Assembly: GCF_001854405.1 (NCBI RefSeq)
Contig: NZ_CP017718.1
Span: 2,108,001 to 2,172,000, forward strand
DNA: 64,000 nucleotides
Direction of reading: 5' to 3'
Origin: Hyphomonas sp. Mor2
GTDB taxonomy: Bacteria; Pseudomonadota; Alphaproteobacteria; Caulobacterales; Hyphomonadaceae
In this document: in pieces, positions 1-9,261 of the stretch
Layout of the letters: each line of letters opens with the position of its first letter
Numbering within the stretch: the first letter of the stretch is position 1
The notes under the pieces: model-generated
Told to the model about the DNA's origin: nothing
The model's input: the letters and a program-made list of their open reading frames with translations, nothing else
Database searches by the model: none
Translations under genes and position numbers: made by a program

Positions 1-733
1 TCCAGTCAATCTCCGCGCCATCGCGCTGCATGGCGAGGGTCCAGCCCTGCCGGTCGCCGCCTTTCTCGTCATAGAGATAGCGCGGTTCGAGCAGCCGCAT
101 CGGGCCCGAGCGCAGGCCTTTTCGTGCCCGCACGAGGACGCGTTTGGCCTCAGCGCCCGGATAAGAATGGATCGGCAGGACCGTGATCTCACCCGTCTGG
201 CGCTCGATAACAGACAGAATTCTCGCAAGATCCGCGGCCCGGTGCACCATGACAAGCGTCCCTTTCGGCCGAAGCGCGAACAGCATGGCGTTGATCCAAT
301 CCTTCAACGTGATGCTTTCCAGATACGCCGCCTCTTTCCCGATGCCCGGCGTTTGAATGGTGCCAAGCTCAAAGAAGGGCGGGTTGGAGAACACCAGATC
401 GAACCGGTTCTGCCAGGTCTCCGGCAAATCCCCGGCACTGCGATGTGCCAGCGTGACGCGATCTCGAAACCCGTTCGCGTCAATGCCTTTCTCGGCCAGC
501 TCGATCATCTGTGCATCAAGCTCCAGCCCTGTGAAACTTGCGCGTTTGAGCCGGTGTGCCGCCGGAAGCAGCGCGCCGCCGGCGCCGCAGCCTATCTCGA
601 GCACTTCCCCTTCAGTGAAGCGGTCGAGCGCCGAGGCCAATAACAGACTGTCCGTTCCGGCGCGAAAGCCTTGTTTCGGTTGGTAGACCTTGAGCCGCCC
701 GGAATAGAAATCGTCGACCGTAAATGCCGTCAC
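1..733 (-). CDS. tRNA1(Val) A37 N6-methyltransferase-like protein (3' end outside window)
   Basis: This is a SAM-dependent methyltransferase read on the minus strand from a GTG whose bases overlap the stop of the upstream DUF2007 gene (GTGA overlap). The SAM-binding loop VLEIGCGAGG is at residues 44-53 and the N6-adenine/glutamine type motif SNPPFF at 116-121. The opening YQPKQGFRAGTDS is typical of the TrmN6/YfiC group, which methylates the adenine next to the anticodon of tRNA-Val. About 244 codons are visible and the frame runs off the left edge, so the C-terminus is missing. The family call is firm; the exact substrate is inferred. Confidence 0.85.
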   Translation of the reverse strand, partial: MTAFTVDDFYSGRLKVYQPKQGFRAGTDSLLLASALDRFTEGEVLEIGCGAGGALLPAAHRLKRASFTGLELDAQMIELAEKGIDANGFRDRVTLAHRSAGDLPETWQNRFDLVFSNPPFFELGTIQTPGIGKEAAYLESITLKDWINAMLFALRPKGTLVMVHRAADLARILSVIERQTGEITVLPIHSYPGAEAKRVLVRARKGLRSGPMRLLEPRYLYDEKGGDRQGWTLAMQRDGAEIDW

Positions 734-939
734 GCATCCTTCTCCAGATCGCGGAGAAGAAAACGCGCCCGGTCGGCCAGATCTTCGCGTACGGTGATGC
801 GGATCGGAACCATTGGACCACGGCCATCAATCATCGCCGTGTGCTCGTCGAGAACGAACGGTTCGATCCCCTCTTCCTGAAGCACGTGTTTGATATAGGA
901 CAGTTTCACCAGATCATTGGTGCGAAACACTTCTTCCAC
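730..939 (-). CDS. DUF2007 family protein (putative signal-transducing protein)
   Basis: This 69-residue protein opens MEEVFRTND and continues with the DUF2007 pattern, in which an N-terminal strand is followed by a helix, LQEEGIEPFVLDE and a late RITVREDLADRAR. It has no signal peptide or membrane segment. It is translationally coupled to the downstream methyltransferase through a 4-base overlap and diverges from the polyprenyl synthase gene. The gene pair is commonly found beside octaprenyl diphosphate synthase in alphaproteobacteria. The biochemical role of the family is not established. Confidence 0.85.
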   Translation of the reverse strand: MEEVFRTNDLVKLSYIKHVLQEEGIEPFVLDEHTAMIDGRGPMVPIRITVREDLADRARFLLRDLEKDA

Positions 940-1047
940 GTCCGTTTCTCCAAATATGTCACATGCGGTGGCTTACCGCAGCTGCGGGAGGTCAAATTTG
1001 CGCTACCTGTATGGCAAGCGAAGCAAAAGTGACATAGGACTTCCGGC
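940..1047. promoter_or_regulatory. Divergent promoter region with a 12-bp palindrome
   Basis: This 108-bp gap separates the minus-strand DUF2007 gene from the plus-strand polyprenyl synthase gene and must hold both promoters. It contains the perfect palindrome CCGCAGCTGCGG at 976-987 and an overlapping inverted pair TGCGGT/ACCGCA at 964-980. I recognise no specific regulator site and no clear -35/-10 pair. Confidence 0.35.
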
Positions 1048-2067
1048 GTGACAGCGCAAACCAACCCCTCCCGCGACTCAGGCATCGACACGATTGTCGA
1101 GCGTCTGCAGGACATGCTCAGCGACGACCTCGCGGCGACGGAGGCCTTGCTGATCGAACGCGCAAAAAGCCCGGTCGATGTCATTCCCGATTTGTCCGGC
1201 TATATCGTGTCGGCTGGCGGCAAGCGTCTGCGCCCGATGATCACGATGGCGGCGGCGCATGCCTGCGGGGGAACGAATAGCGGAACCCATGCCCTCGCGA
1301 CCGCCGTAGAGTTCATCCACACCGCCACATTGCTGCATGATGATGTGGTTGATGACAGTGATCTGCGCCGCGGCAAGAAAGCGGCCAAGAATGTCTGGGG
1401 CAATAATGCCTCCATTCTCGTTGGCGACTTCCTGTTTGCCCGCGCCTTCACCTTGATGGTCGAAACCGGCAGCCTGGAGATCCTGCGCATTCTGTCCCAG
1501 GCCTCTTCGGTGATTGCCGAAGGCGAAGTGCACCAGCTGGCCGCAGCCAGCCGGACGGATCTGCCGACGGAAGAGTATCTCGCCATTATCGAGGCCAAGA
1601 CTGCCGCACTATTCGAAGCAGCCGCTGAAGCGGGCGCCCTGTCTGCCGGCCCGCAAGGCGAACCCTATGCCGCAGCGCTCGCCGCCTATGGCAAGAATCT
1701 CGGTCTCGCCTTTCAGATCATTGATGACGCCCTCGATTATGGCGGCACGACCTCTGTGATTGGCAAAGCCGTGGGCGACGATTTCCGGGAAGGCAAATCG
1801 ACGCTGCCTGTGATTATCGCACGGCGACGCGGCAGCTCCGATGACCAGGACTTCTGGGACAGAGTGCTCAATCCGGAGCTTCAAGCAGAAGGCGATCTCG
1901 CCCACGCCATCTATCTCATTCGCTCCACCGGTGCCGCGGAAGCCACGCTGGTCGAAGCCAGGGCCTATGCGGAACTCGCCAAAGCAGCGCTACGCGCATT
2001 GCCGGAGAGCGACTGGACCAAGGCCTTGTCGGATCTGGCCGATTTCTGTGTCAGCCGGGCGCATTAG
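1048..2067 (+). CDS. Polyprenyl diphosphate synthase (octaprenyl type)
   Basis: This 339-residue all-alpha prenyltransferase extends farnesyl diphosphate with isopentenyl diphosphate, most likely making the ubiquinone side chain. The first aspartate-rich motif DDVVD is at residues 98-102, followed by RRG, and the second, DDALD, is at 226-230. GGKRLRP near 57-63 is the usual substrate-binding stretch. Length matches bacterial IspB. Translation starts at GTG. The chain length of the product cannot be read directly, so octaprenyl is an assumption. The nearby ispE fits an isoprenoid theme. Confidence 0.92.
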   Translation: MTAQTNPSRDSGIDTIVERLQDMLSDDLAATEALLIERAKSPVDVIPDLSGYIVSAGGKRLRPMITMAAAHACGGTNSGTHALATAVEFIHTATLLHDDVVDDSDLRRGKKAAKNVWGNNASILVGDFLFARAFTLMVETGSLEILRILSQASSVIAEGEVHQLAAASRTDLPTEEYLAIIEAKTAALFEAAAEAGALSAGPQGEPYAAALAAYGKNLGLAFQIIDDALDYGGTTSVIGKAVGDDFREGKSTLPVIIARRRGSSDDQDFWDRVLNPELQAEGDLAHAIYLIRSTGAAEATLVEARAYAELAKAALRALPESDWTKALSDLADFCVSRAH

Positions 2068-2150
2068 GGCCTGCAGCCCAGGCATTGACCGCCAATTAAA
2101 TTTCACACTTTTACTTGCCTGAAACCACGGTGGTTGAGACAAGGCAGACT

Positions 2151-3893
2151 ATGTTTCGCGCGCTTTTGCTTTCAGCATGCTGTTTGAGCGTCTCCGCTTG
2201 TGTCTCAAGCGGTTCCGGCACGCCGTCCGAAATCCTCGCGCGGGCCGAGGCGGATACGCAGCTGCGTCAGGAAATTGATACGCTCAGCACCTATGCCGTC
2301 GCCAAGTATGCAGGCCTGACCGATGACGCCCATACGGCCGCGCGCCAATATGCCCGGCTGCTGCGCAGCGTTCAGGATGATCCTTGGGTGGCAGAACAGG
2401 CCATCTTCTCTGTTTTGCGTATCGGCGAGGTTGAACGCGCGGTCCTGCTGGCCAAACGCTTGCCGCCCAAAACGTTGGAAGAAACAGAGCTGCCGCGCCT
2501 GCTGCTCGCCGTAGAAGCCACGCGGAAAGGCGACGCTGACGCCGCCCTGGCGCGACTGAACCAGCCCTGGCGCAATGATTATCACGCCATGCTGGCGCGT
2601 AGCCTCGCCGCCTGGAACCTGCTTGAGACAGATCCGCAAGCCGCCATCCTGCTGCAACAACAAGCGGGCGGTGATGACGGACTGTACACGCTGATGGGCC
2701 AGACTCTCGCGGCAATCATGAAAGCGAACACGGGCGACGCAGCGTCCGCGCGTTCGGACCTGGGCTATTTGTTCGATCTGAGCGCTCGCCTGGCGGTCGG
2801 CGTCGAAGCCGAAGCTCGGTTGCTCGCCCTGGATGGTCAGGATGAAAAAGCGCTGCAACGCTTGCAGGCTTTCCGAACCGAAGTTGGGCGCCACCCGGCC
2901 CTTACCGCACTCGCCGAGGAGATCGAAGCGGGGGCTGTCAGGCCGATGCCGACCTATTCTGCAGCGCAGGGCACAGCGCTTGCCTTCTATCTCGCCACAG
3001 CGCCCCAGGCGGCGCAGAGCTATAATGACGCGCCGGCCGCCTATTTCGCGATTGCCAGTTATCTCGACCCGGACCTGGATGTTGCCAAGACCCTTTGGGC
3101 CGATGTACTCGATCAGTTTGACCGACGGGTCGAAGCCATTGCCTTGCTGCAATCGATCCCGAATGACTCGATCCATCATACTAGCGCGCAGGGACAACTG
3201 GCCTGGGCGTTACGACGCGAAGGGCGAGATGATGAGGCCCTGACCATTGCGCGTGAAACCCTGGCCCGAACCGACAATCGCAATATTCGCGTCCAACTGG
3301 CCGACTTGTTGCAATCGCTCGGACGCGATGGCGAGGCGGAGCACACCTTTACCGAGATTATCGAAGCCGACGAAGCTGAAGGCCATTATGACTGGCGGAT
3401 CTATTATGCGCGCGGCGGCGCCCGCGAGCGTCTTGGCGAATGGCCGCCCGCCGAGAATGATCTGCAGACAGCGATGAACCTGCGGCCTGACAATCCCGCC
3501 ATCATGAATCATCTCGGCTATAGCTGGATTGATCGCGGCATCAACCTGGATGAGGGCCTGGCCCTGATCGAGACGGCTTTGCGCTATGAGCCGGACAATG
3601 GCGCGATCACGGACAGCCTTGGCTGGGCACATTACAAGCTTGGCAATTATGAGCGCGCCATTTTCTATCTCGAACGCGCAGCCCAGCTCGAGCCGACGAT
3701 TTCGGAAATCCTCGATCATCTGGGCGACGCCTATTGGCAGGTGGGGCGGTTCAAGGAAGCCGGTTTCCAGTGGGAGCGCGCGCTGAAATACGCGACCGAT
3801 GAGGAAGAGCGTGATCTGCTGACACGCAAACTGGCGGGCGGAGTTGCTTTGCTTCAGGCAGCAAATGATGTGCAGGCGCCTGCCTACCCATGA
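2151..3893 (+). CDS. TPR-repeat lipoprotein
   Basis: The open frame extends upstream to a TTG at 2115, but the ATG at 2151 gives a clean lipoprotein signal (LSVSAC, lipid-attachment Cys17), so I start there (580 residues). The C-terminal third (roughly residues 410-570) holds several tetratricopeptide repeats, seen as repeated YKLGNYERAIFYLERAAQ-like units; the N-terminal part is more weakly repeated. It probably acts as a periplasmic scaffold anchored to a membrane. Its stop overlaps the ispE start by four bases, so the two are cotranslated. No specific partner is evident. Confidence 0.88.
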   Translation: MFRALLLSACCLSVSACVSSGSGTPSEILARAEADTQLRQEIDTLSTYAVAKYAGLTDDAHTAARQYARLLRSVQDDPWVAEQAIFSVLRIGEVERAVLLAKRLPPKTLEETELPRLLLAVEATRKGDADAALARLNQPWRNDYHAMLARSLAAWNLLETDPQAAILLQQQAGGDDGLYTLMGQTLAAIMKANTGDAASARSDLGYLFDLSARLAVGVEAEARLLALDGQDEKALQRLQAFRTEVGRHPALTALAEEIEAGAVRPMPTYSAAQGTALAFYLATAPQAAQSYNDAPAAYFAIASYLDPDLDVAKTLWADVLDQFDRRVEAIALLQSIPNDSIHHTSAQGQLAWALRREGRDDEALTIARETLARTDNRNIRVQLADLLQSLGRDGEAEHTFTEIIEADEAEGHYDWRIYYARGGARERLGEWPPAENDLQTAMNLRPDNPAIMNHLGYSWIDRGINLDEGLALIETALRYEPDNGAITDSLGWAHYKLGNYERAIFYLERAAQLEPTISEILDHLGDAYWQVGRFKEAGFQWERALKYATDEEERDLLTRKLAGGVALLQAANDVQAPAYP

Positions 3894-4780
3894 CAAAATT
3901 GTCGGAATTTGCACCCGCAAAGATCAACCTCTCGCTGCATGTCGGGCCCCCGAAAGACAATGGTCGGCACAATCTGATCTCATTGGTCGCTTTCGCAGAT
4001 GTGGACACCGCCGACGTGTTGACCGCCGAACCAGCCAGTCATTTCAGCCTCGCCGTTGACGGCCCCTATGCTGACCAGTCTGGCCCGGCCAAGGACAATC
4101 TGGTGCTCAAGGCGGCACGCGCCATGAATGATGCGCTGGATGGCGGCGCCCCGCCACTCGCCTTTCGCTTGATCAAGAACCTGCCTTGTGCGGCGGGCAT
4201 TGGCGGCGGCTCTGCTGATGCAGGCGCGGCGCTGCGCCTGATCGTACGTGCACATGGCGGAGAAACAGCGCAGACCATGGCCGAGACGATCGCGCCGCTG
4301 ATTGGCGGCGATGTTCTGGCCTGTTTTCGCAACTTGCCTGGCCTGATGACCGGCGAAGGTGAAACCTTCGACCCTGTGCTGAGTGTGCCGCGCATCCCGG
4401 CCGTCCTGGTCAATCCCGGGATCGCCTGCCCAACCGGCCCCGTCTTTGCGGCTTATGACGCCGTGGCGCCCGCCGAAATCCCCGAACATCCCCCACTGCC
4501 CGACAATCGCACGGCGCTCCGCGCCTTTCTGTCCTGGCTGCGAGACAATACCGAAAACAGCCTCGAAACGCCGGCCATGAGCAAGCATCCGGAGATCACC
4601 CGCACGCTTGCCATGCTGCAGGCCGTGCCGGGCGCGCGGCTGATCCGCATGAGCGGCTCCGGGGCAACCTGTTTTGCGCTATTTGACACGATGAAAGCCG
4701 CAGAGGCTGCGGCTGCTTCTCTGACCGCAGGCAGCGAAAGCCAGTGGGTCCGGGCAAGCATGCTGGGAGCCGGGCATTGA
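3890..4780 (+). CDS. ispE: 4-diphosphocytidyl-2-C-methyl-D-erythritol kinase
   Basis: IspE phosphorylates CDP-methylerythritol in the MEP isoprenoid pathway in the cytoplasm. This 296-residue protein begins with the family opening FAPAKINLSLHV, has the GHMP-kinase ATP loop LPCAAGIGGGSADAG at residues 98-112, and the C-terminal glycine-rich motif MSGSGATCFALF. Length fits the family (about 280-300). It overlaps the TPR gene by four bases upstream and the glycosyltransferase gene downstream, which points to one transcript. Confidence 0.95.
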   Translation: MTKLSEFAPAKINLSLHVGPPKDNGRHNLISLVAFADVDTADVLTAEPASHFSLAVDGPYADQSGPAKDNLVLKAARAMNDALDGGAPPLAFRLIKNLPCAAGIGGGSADAGAALRLIVRAHGGETAQTMAETIAPLIGGDVLACFRNLPGLMTGEGETFDPVLSVPRIPAVLVNPGIACPTGPVFAAYDAVAPAEIPEHPPLPDNRTALRAFLSWLRDNTENSLETPAMSKHPEITRTLAMLQAVPGARLIRMSGSGATCFALFDTMKAAEAAAASLTAGSESQWVRASMLGAGH

Positions 4781-5835
4781 CCGCTGAGCTCGCCATCGCT
4801 GCAGCTGGGTTTGCGCTGCTCAGCTTTGCCATCTGCCTCGCCGTGGTTGCGCTGGTAAAGCGATCCGGCGTGGTCGATGCGCCAGATGGTGGCCGCAAAC
4901 AACAAACTGTCGCCATTCCGCGCCTGGGGGGTGTTGCCATTGCCGCAGGCGCTTTGGTGGGCGGCTTGATTAGCTTCTTCATTCTGATCCTTGCCTGGGG
5001 CGGCGATCCTGGCTCGGGGGTTGCGCAGTTCGGTTCGGCTCTGGCTGATTTCATCCGGGGGCACGAAACCGTGGTGATTTTCGTCGTGGGCGCGTTCCTG
5101 CTCGGCCTTTGGGACGACATCTGGACAGCGAATACAAAGCTCAAACTGTTCGCGCTTGCCGCGATTTGCCTGGGTGTCACTGTCTTCGGCCTTGTACCGA
5201 CAGCTCTCTCTTCGCCCTGGGGTGATGTCACTTTGCCGTTCATTTTGGTCATTGGCAGCGCCGCGTGGCTCCTGGTGTTCACCAACGCGGTCAACTTTAT
5301 CGATGGATCAAACGGCCTGGCCATTGGGTCGCTGACCATCATGCTGATCGGCCTCGCCATCACTGGAAGCGTTGTCGGTGACTGGGGCTTTAGTGTGTTC
5401 TGGTTCGCCCTGTTCGGCGCTATCGCAGGGTTCCTGCTGCACAATCTCCGTGGCACGCTCTATGTTGGCGATGCGGGGGCCCTGGGGCTCGGCGCCTTGT
5501 TCGCCGCGCTCAGCCTGGTCTCGGGCCTTGATATCTGGACCGTGGCCACGCTCGCCTTGCCCTTCCTGGTCGATGTGTTGATGACCCTGATCTGGCGCGC
5601 CAGGCATGGACGCAACTGGCTCCAGCCGCATCTCGATCATGCCTATCAGCGGATGATTGCCAGCGGCTGGAGCCATCTCGATGTGGCGATCCTGTACTGG
5701 GGCTTCAGCGCGGTCAGCGCCGCGGCGGCCTATATCGCGGCACAAGGGGGCGGTGCGGCGCCATTTGCCGTCTTCTGGGGCCTATGCCTCGCCGGAATCG
5801 CCCTCTGGATCCGTCACCGGCGGTCCGCCATATAA
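4777..5835 (+). CDS. WecA/MraY-family undecaprenyl-phosphate sugar-1-phosphate transferase
   Basis: This is a polytopic membrane protein that transfers a sugar-1-phosphate from a UDP-sugar onto a polyprenyl phosphate. Family motifs in order are the cytoplasmic LGLWDD, the Mg-binding NFIDGSNGLA, GDAGALGLG, and a late histidine-rich loop (QPHLDHAYQRM). I prefer the TTG at 4777, which overlaps the ispE stop (TTGA), giving 352 residues; an in-frame GTG at 4744 would add 11 residues inside ispE. Most similar to the WecA/Rfe branch, so O-antigen, capsule or holdfast-type polysaccharide initiation is likely. The sugar cannot be told. Confidence 0.85.
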   Translation: MTAELAIAAAGFALLSFAICLAVVALVKRSGVVDAPDGGRKQQTVAIPRLGGVAIAAGALVGGLISFFILILAWGGDPGSGVAQFGSALADFIRGHETVVIFVVGAFLLGLWDDIWTANTKLKLFALAAICLGVTVFGLVPTALSSPWGDVTLPFILVIGSAAWLLVFTNAVNFIDGSNGLAIGSLTIMLIGLAITGSVVGDWGFSVFWFALFGAIAGFLLHNLRGTLYVGDAGALGLGALFAALSLVSGLDIWTVATLALPFLVDVLMTLIWRARHGRNWLQPHLDHAYQRMIASGWSHLDVAILYWGFSAVSAAAAYIAAQGGGAAPFAVFWGLCLAGIALWIRHRRSAI

Positions 5836-6369
5836 GGCAATCTCGCGCGCCAGATCCCGCGGGGGGCTGGTCTTCGCTTTCATGTTCGGGCGACAAGTCC
5901 AGGCAACCGGAAACATCAGGATCACCAGAGCGAGGCCGGCAATCGAAGCCTCCACCGAACCGCGACCGGTCATGTCTGTTACCCCGACATAGATCAGGAA
6001 AAATCCGAGCAGCGTGCCCGCAATGCCGAGGATAAACAACGCCATGCGCCAAGGCTCCGAATAGCCTTGTTCGATCTCAAGATCTGGCCGCAGGCGTTGC
6101 AGTTCCGACAGGATCGCCTGAACCAGTGCGAAGAACTCATCACGCCCGCCGCCCTGATCATTGCATTCGATCTTGGTGACGCCCTCATCGGACTTGAGGT
6201 GCAGCCAGGCGCTGCGCGTTCCGCGATAGGTAACGGTGTTCCAGCTGGCTGAAATGACAGCGGCGAGGCTGAGCGCATTCGCGCCGCCTCGCCGCATCAA
6301 ATGTCCATCCTTGATCGCCCAGGTCTGTTCCTTGCGAACCGGCGCGGGTTTGAACGTGTATTCGCGCAT
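5782..6369 (-). CDS. Hypothetical membrane protein, two C-terminal transmembrane segments
   Basis: This 195-residue protein has a soluble N-terminal half rich in beta-strand pattern (EYTFKPAPVR, ISASWNTVTYRGT), then two hydrophobic segments at about residues 108-130 and 142-160 and a basic tail. I do not recognise a family. It converges with the WecA-like gene and its last 54 bases overlap that gene's end. It lies 15 bp upstream of the ETF-QO gene's end, on the same strand but in front of it only if both were read through, so a shared transcript with ETF-QO is possible. Confidence 0.7.
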   Translation of the reverse strand: MREYTFKPAPVRKEQTWAIKDGHLMRRGGANALSLAAVISASWNTVTYRGTRSAWLHLKSDEGVTKIECNDQGGGRDEFFALVQAILSELQRLRPDLEIEQGYSEPWRMALFILGIAGTLLGFFLIYVGVTDMTGRGSVEASIAGLALVILMFPVAWTCRPNMKAKTSPPRDLAREIALYGGPPVTDPEGDSGEA

Positions 6370-6384
6370 CCCCGCGGCCCCAAC

Positions 6385-8064
6385 CTACATATTCGGATAG
6401 GCTGGACCGCCGCCGCCTTCCGGTGTGACCCAGTTAATGTTCTGGTTCGGATCCTTGATATCGCAAGTCTTGCAGTGGATGCAGTTCTGCGAATTGATCT
6501 GGAAGACCGGCTCCTTGCCGTCTTCTTCGATCCACTCATACACACCCGCCGGGCAATAGCGCGCCGACGGGCCGTTGAAGACGTCATGCTCGGACGATTT
6601 CTGCAGGGCCAGATCGGCCACTTTCAGGTGCTTGGGCTGATCCTCGGCATGATAGGTGTTGGTGAAGGACACATTGGTCAGCTTGTCGAAGCTCAGAACG
6701 CCATCCGGTTTCGGATACTCGATCGGTTTGAACTTGCTGGCTGGCTTCAGATATTCATGGTCCGCCTTGCCATGCTTGAGCTGCGGGATGTAGCCAAAGC
6801 CAAGCATATAGCGCAGCCACATGTCCGGCATGCCGAGCACTGCCCCCGGCATGGTGCCATAACGCGACATGAGCGGCTTCACGTTGCGCACGCGGGCCAG
6901 GTCGGTCCAGACCCAGCTGTCGCGGACGGCCTGCTGATAGGTGTTCAGCTCATCCGAGGCGCGACCGTCACGCAGCGCAGCCACCGCTTCCTCGGCGGCC
7001 AGCATGCCGGTCTTCATCGCATTGTGGGTGCCTTTGATCCGCGGCAGGTTCACAAATCCGGCCGAGCAGCCAATCAGAGCGCCGCCTGGGAAGGCAAGCT
7101 TCGGAATGGACTGAATGCCACCGGACGTGATCGCCCGGGCGCCATAGGCCTCGCGTTTGCCCCCCTTCAGGAATTTAGAGATGTCGTCATGGTGCTTGTA
7201 GCGCTGGAACTCGTCATAGGGTGACAGGTGCGGGTTCTTGTAATTCAGGTGCACCACATAGCCGACCGAGACATAATTCTCGCCACCTTCGGAGAAATGG
7301 TAGAGGAACCCACCGCCATTGCCGTCCTTGTCCTTCACTGGCCAGCCAAAGGTATGCTGGACGTAGCCGGAGCTAAATTCAGGATGATCGGCCGGGACTT
7401 TCCAGACCTCTTTCAGACCGATGCCGTATTTCTGCGGATCGCAATCGGCTTCGAGGTCATATTTGGCTTTGACTTCCTTTGTCAGCGAGCCGCGGGCGCC
7501 TTCTGCGAACAGGACGTACTTGCCCAGCAGTTCCATGCCAGGCTCATAGTCTGGCTTGTGGCTGCCATCCTCGGCAATGCCCATGACGCCGGCGACAACG
7601 CCGCGCACTTCGCCATTCTCGCCATAGACCACTTCAGAGGCGGCAAAGCCCGGGAAGACCTGGACTTCCAGTTCTTCGGCACGCTCGCCGAGCCAGCGGC
7701 AGACATTGGCTAGCGAGCCGATATAGCAGCCATGATTGTGCATGAAGGGCGGGAACGCAAAGGTCGGCATCGCCATCGACCCGTTTGGCCCAAGCAGCTT
7801 GTACTTGTCTGCATTCACCTCGGTTCGAATCGGGCGGTCATCGCGCGTACGCCAGTCCGGAATCAGCTCGTCCAGAGCTTTCGGATCCAGCACCAGGCCT
7901 GAGAGAATGTGCGCGCCAATCTCGCCGCCCTTCTCCAGAACCACAACTTCCAGCTCCTCGCCGGCCTCATTTGCCAACTGTTTCGCGCGGATTGCAGCTG
8001 CCAGACCCGCAGGGCCGCCTCCGACAATCACCAGGTCAAATTCCATGGACTCGCGTTCGCTCAT
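6385..8064 (-). CDS. Electron transfer flavoprotein-ubiquinone oxidoreductase
   Basis: ETF-QO passes electrons from ETF (fatty-acid and amino-acid dehydrogenases) to ubiquinone at the inner membrane. The protein (559 residues) starts with the FAD dinucleotide fold IVGGGPAGLAAAIRA near residues 12-26 and ends with a [4Fe-4S] ferredoxin-like cluster, CPAGVYEW followed by CIHCKTC and the characteristic tail INWVTPEGGGGPAY. I chose the ATG at 8064, which has a GGGAGAG ribosome site, over a GTG at 8091. Length matches the family (about 550). The gene diverges from the uracil-DNA glycosylase gene. Confidence 0.95.
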   Translation of the reverse strand: MSERESMEFDLVIVGGGPAGLAAAIRAKQLANEAGEELEVVVLEKGGEIGAHILSGLVLDPKALDELIPDWRTRDDRPIRTEVNADKYKLLGPNGSMAMPTFAFPPFMHNHGCYIGSLANVCRWLGERAEELEVQVFPGFAASEVVYGENGEVRGVVAGVMGIAEDGSHKPDYEPGMELLGKYVLFAEGARGSLTKEVKAKYDLEADCDPQKYGIGLKEVWKVPADHPEFSSGYVQHTFGWPVKDKDGNGGGFLYHFSEGGENYVSVGYVVHLNYKNPHLSPYDEFQRYKHHDDISKFLKGGKREAYGARAITSGGIQSIPKLAFPGGALIGCSAGFVNLPRIKGTHNAMKTGMLAAEEAVAALRDGRASDELNTYQQAVRDSWVWTDLARVRNVKPLMSRYGTMPGAVLGMPDMWLRYMLGFGYIPQLKHGKADHEYLKPASKFKPIEYPKPDGVLSFDKLTNVSFTNTYHAEDQPKHLKVADLALQKSSEHDVFNGPSARYCPAGVYEWIEEDGKEPVFQINSQNCIHCKTCDIKDPNQNINWVTPEGGGGPAYPNM

Positions 8065-8159
8065 CAATTCTCTCCCAAAAGCTGGCAGCACGACTTGCGC
8101 GCCATTTAGGTATAATCCACTATTCGCCCTTCTCTTTAGCCAAAGTTTACAAGGTCACA

Positions 8160-9008
8160 ATGCCCCAAAATGCCTCTGCCCTAGCGTTAAAGGCGCTCAC
8201 CGAGTGGTGGGAGGAGATGGGAGTCGCTGTTGACCAGGGCGAGATCGAGGCTGCAGTGCAGGCACAGCAGGCCACAGGCACAGGCGCTAGCGAAGCGCAC
8301 GCCCCTGCAATTCAAGACCCTCCGCGTGAGACACCAGGAGAAGTCCGAAACTCGCGCAAATCACGCCGAAACTCGCAGAAATCCCTCCCGGACTGGATCA
8401 AGGAGGCCGAAGCGCTCGCGGCTGCAGCTGATTCGCTCGCTGCCCTGAAAACGGCGATTGAGAGCTTCGACGGCTGCCCGCTGAAACAGCTCTGCGAGAA
8501 AACGGTCGTCTATGATGGCACGCTCGAGGCGCCGGTCATGATCCTCGGCGAAGGCCCTGGCGGTCAGGAGGACCGGATCGGCCTGCCTTTTGTCGGCAAG
8601 GCGGGGCAGCTGCTCGACAAGATGCTCGCCGCCATTCAGCTCGATCGCAAGACCAATACGTTCATCTCCAACGTCAATTACTGGCGCCCGCCCGGCAACC
8701 GCAATCCGGAAGCGGATGAACTTGCCGTCTGTCGCCCGTTCGTGAACCGGATGGTCGATCTGGCCCAGCCGAAGATCATTATCGCGACCGGCGGCGTGGC
8801 GGCGAAATCCCTGCTCGACACCAAGACCGGGATCATGCGCCTGCGCGGCTCGGAGCGGCCGTTCGAGACGCCGGCCGGAACGCGGGTACCGCTGGTCCCG
8901 ATGTTCCACCCGGCCTATCTCCTGCGCCGCCCGCAGGACAAGAGCCGCGCCTGGCGGGATTTGCTACTGGTGCAAGCGCGGTTGAAAGAGATGGGGGTGG
9001 AGGTGTGA
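8160..9008 (+). CDS. Uracil-DNA glycosylase, family 4-like, lacking one Fe-S cysteine
   Basis: This enzyme should remove uracil from DNA. From the ATG at 8160 it has 282 residues: a low-complexity leader (about 1-75), then motif 1 GEGPGGQEDRIGLPFVG at 130-146, and the late motif HPAYLLR at 250-256. Classical family 4 enzymes bind a [4Fe-4S] cluster with CxxC and two later cysteines. Here the first pair is spaced Cys106-x5-Cys112, the third ligand position (before RPPGNR) is Trp175, and Cys191 remains, so a normal cluster looks unlikely. Its stop overlaps the next gene's GTG. Confidence 0.88.
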   Translation: MPQNASALALKALTEWWEEMGVAVDQGEIEAAVQAQQATGTGASEAHAPAIQDPPRETPGEVRNSRKSRRNSQKSLPDWIKEAEALAAAADSLAALKTAIESFDGCPLKQLCEKTVVYDGTLEAPVMILGEGPGGQEDRIGLPFVGKAGQLLDKMLAAIQLDRKTNTFISNVNYWRPPGNRNPEADELAVCRPFVNRMVDLAQPKIIIATGGVAAKSLLDTKTGIMRLRGSERPFETPAGTRVPLVPMFHPAYLLRRPQDKSRAWRDLLLVQARLKEMGVEV

Positions 9009-9259
9009 TCGAGAAAGAGAAAACCACAATGGGTCGCGTCGCCAATGTCTGGATCACGTTCGCGCTTTTGGGCGCGATTGCCGGGATGAGCACATTCCTT
9101 GCCGGAACGCTCCTATTTGGGTTTTCGAACGTACCTGCAGTCTTGCTGGGTTGGGGAGTCGGCTTGGTGACCGGGTTCGCGTTTGCATGGTTTCGATGGG
9201 CTCGTATCTCGGCCGGACTAATTCTTAGCTCAATCTGGGCACTTGGAAGCTCTAGCTGA
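9005..9259 (+). CDS. Small membrane protein, unknown function
   Basis: This 84-residue protein (GTG overlapping the glycosylase stop as GTGA; an internal ATG at 9029 is an alternative) has two hydrophobic segments, at about residues 16-36 and 42-62, and a possible third at the end. I recognise no family. The overlap with the gene upstream suggests translational coupling, and the next gene follows after 2 bp. Confidence 0.6.
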   Translation: MIEKEKTTMGRVANVWITFALLGAIAGMSTFLAGTLLFGFSNVPAVLLGWGVGLVTGFAFAWFRWARISAGLILSSIWALGSSS

Positions 9260-9261
9260 AA

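Noticed and set aside
2205-3197. A 330-residue minus-strand frame
   Set aside because: It runs antisense to the TPR lipoprotein gene, has no family-like features and reflects the high GC content.
6301-7224. Long plus-strand frame
   Set aside because: It is antisense to the well-supported ETF-QO gene.
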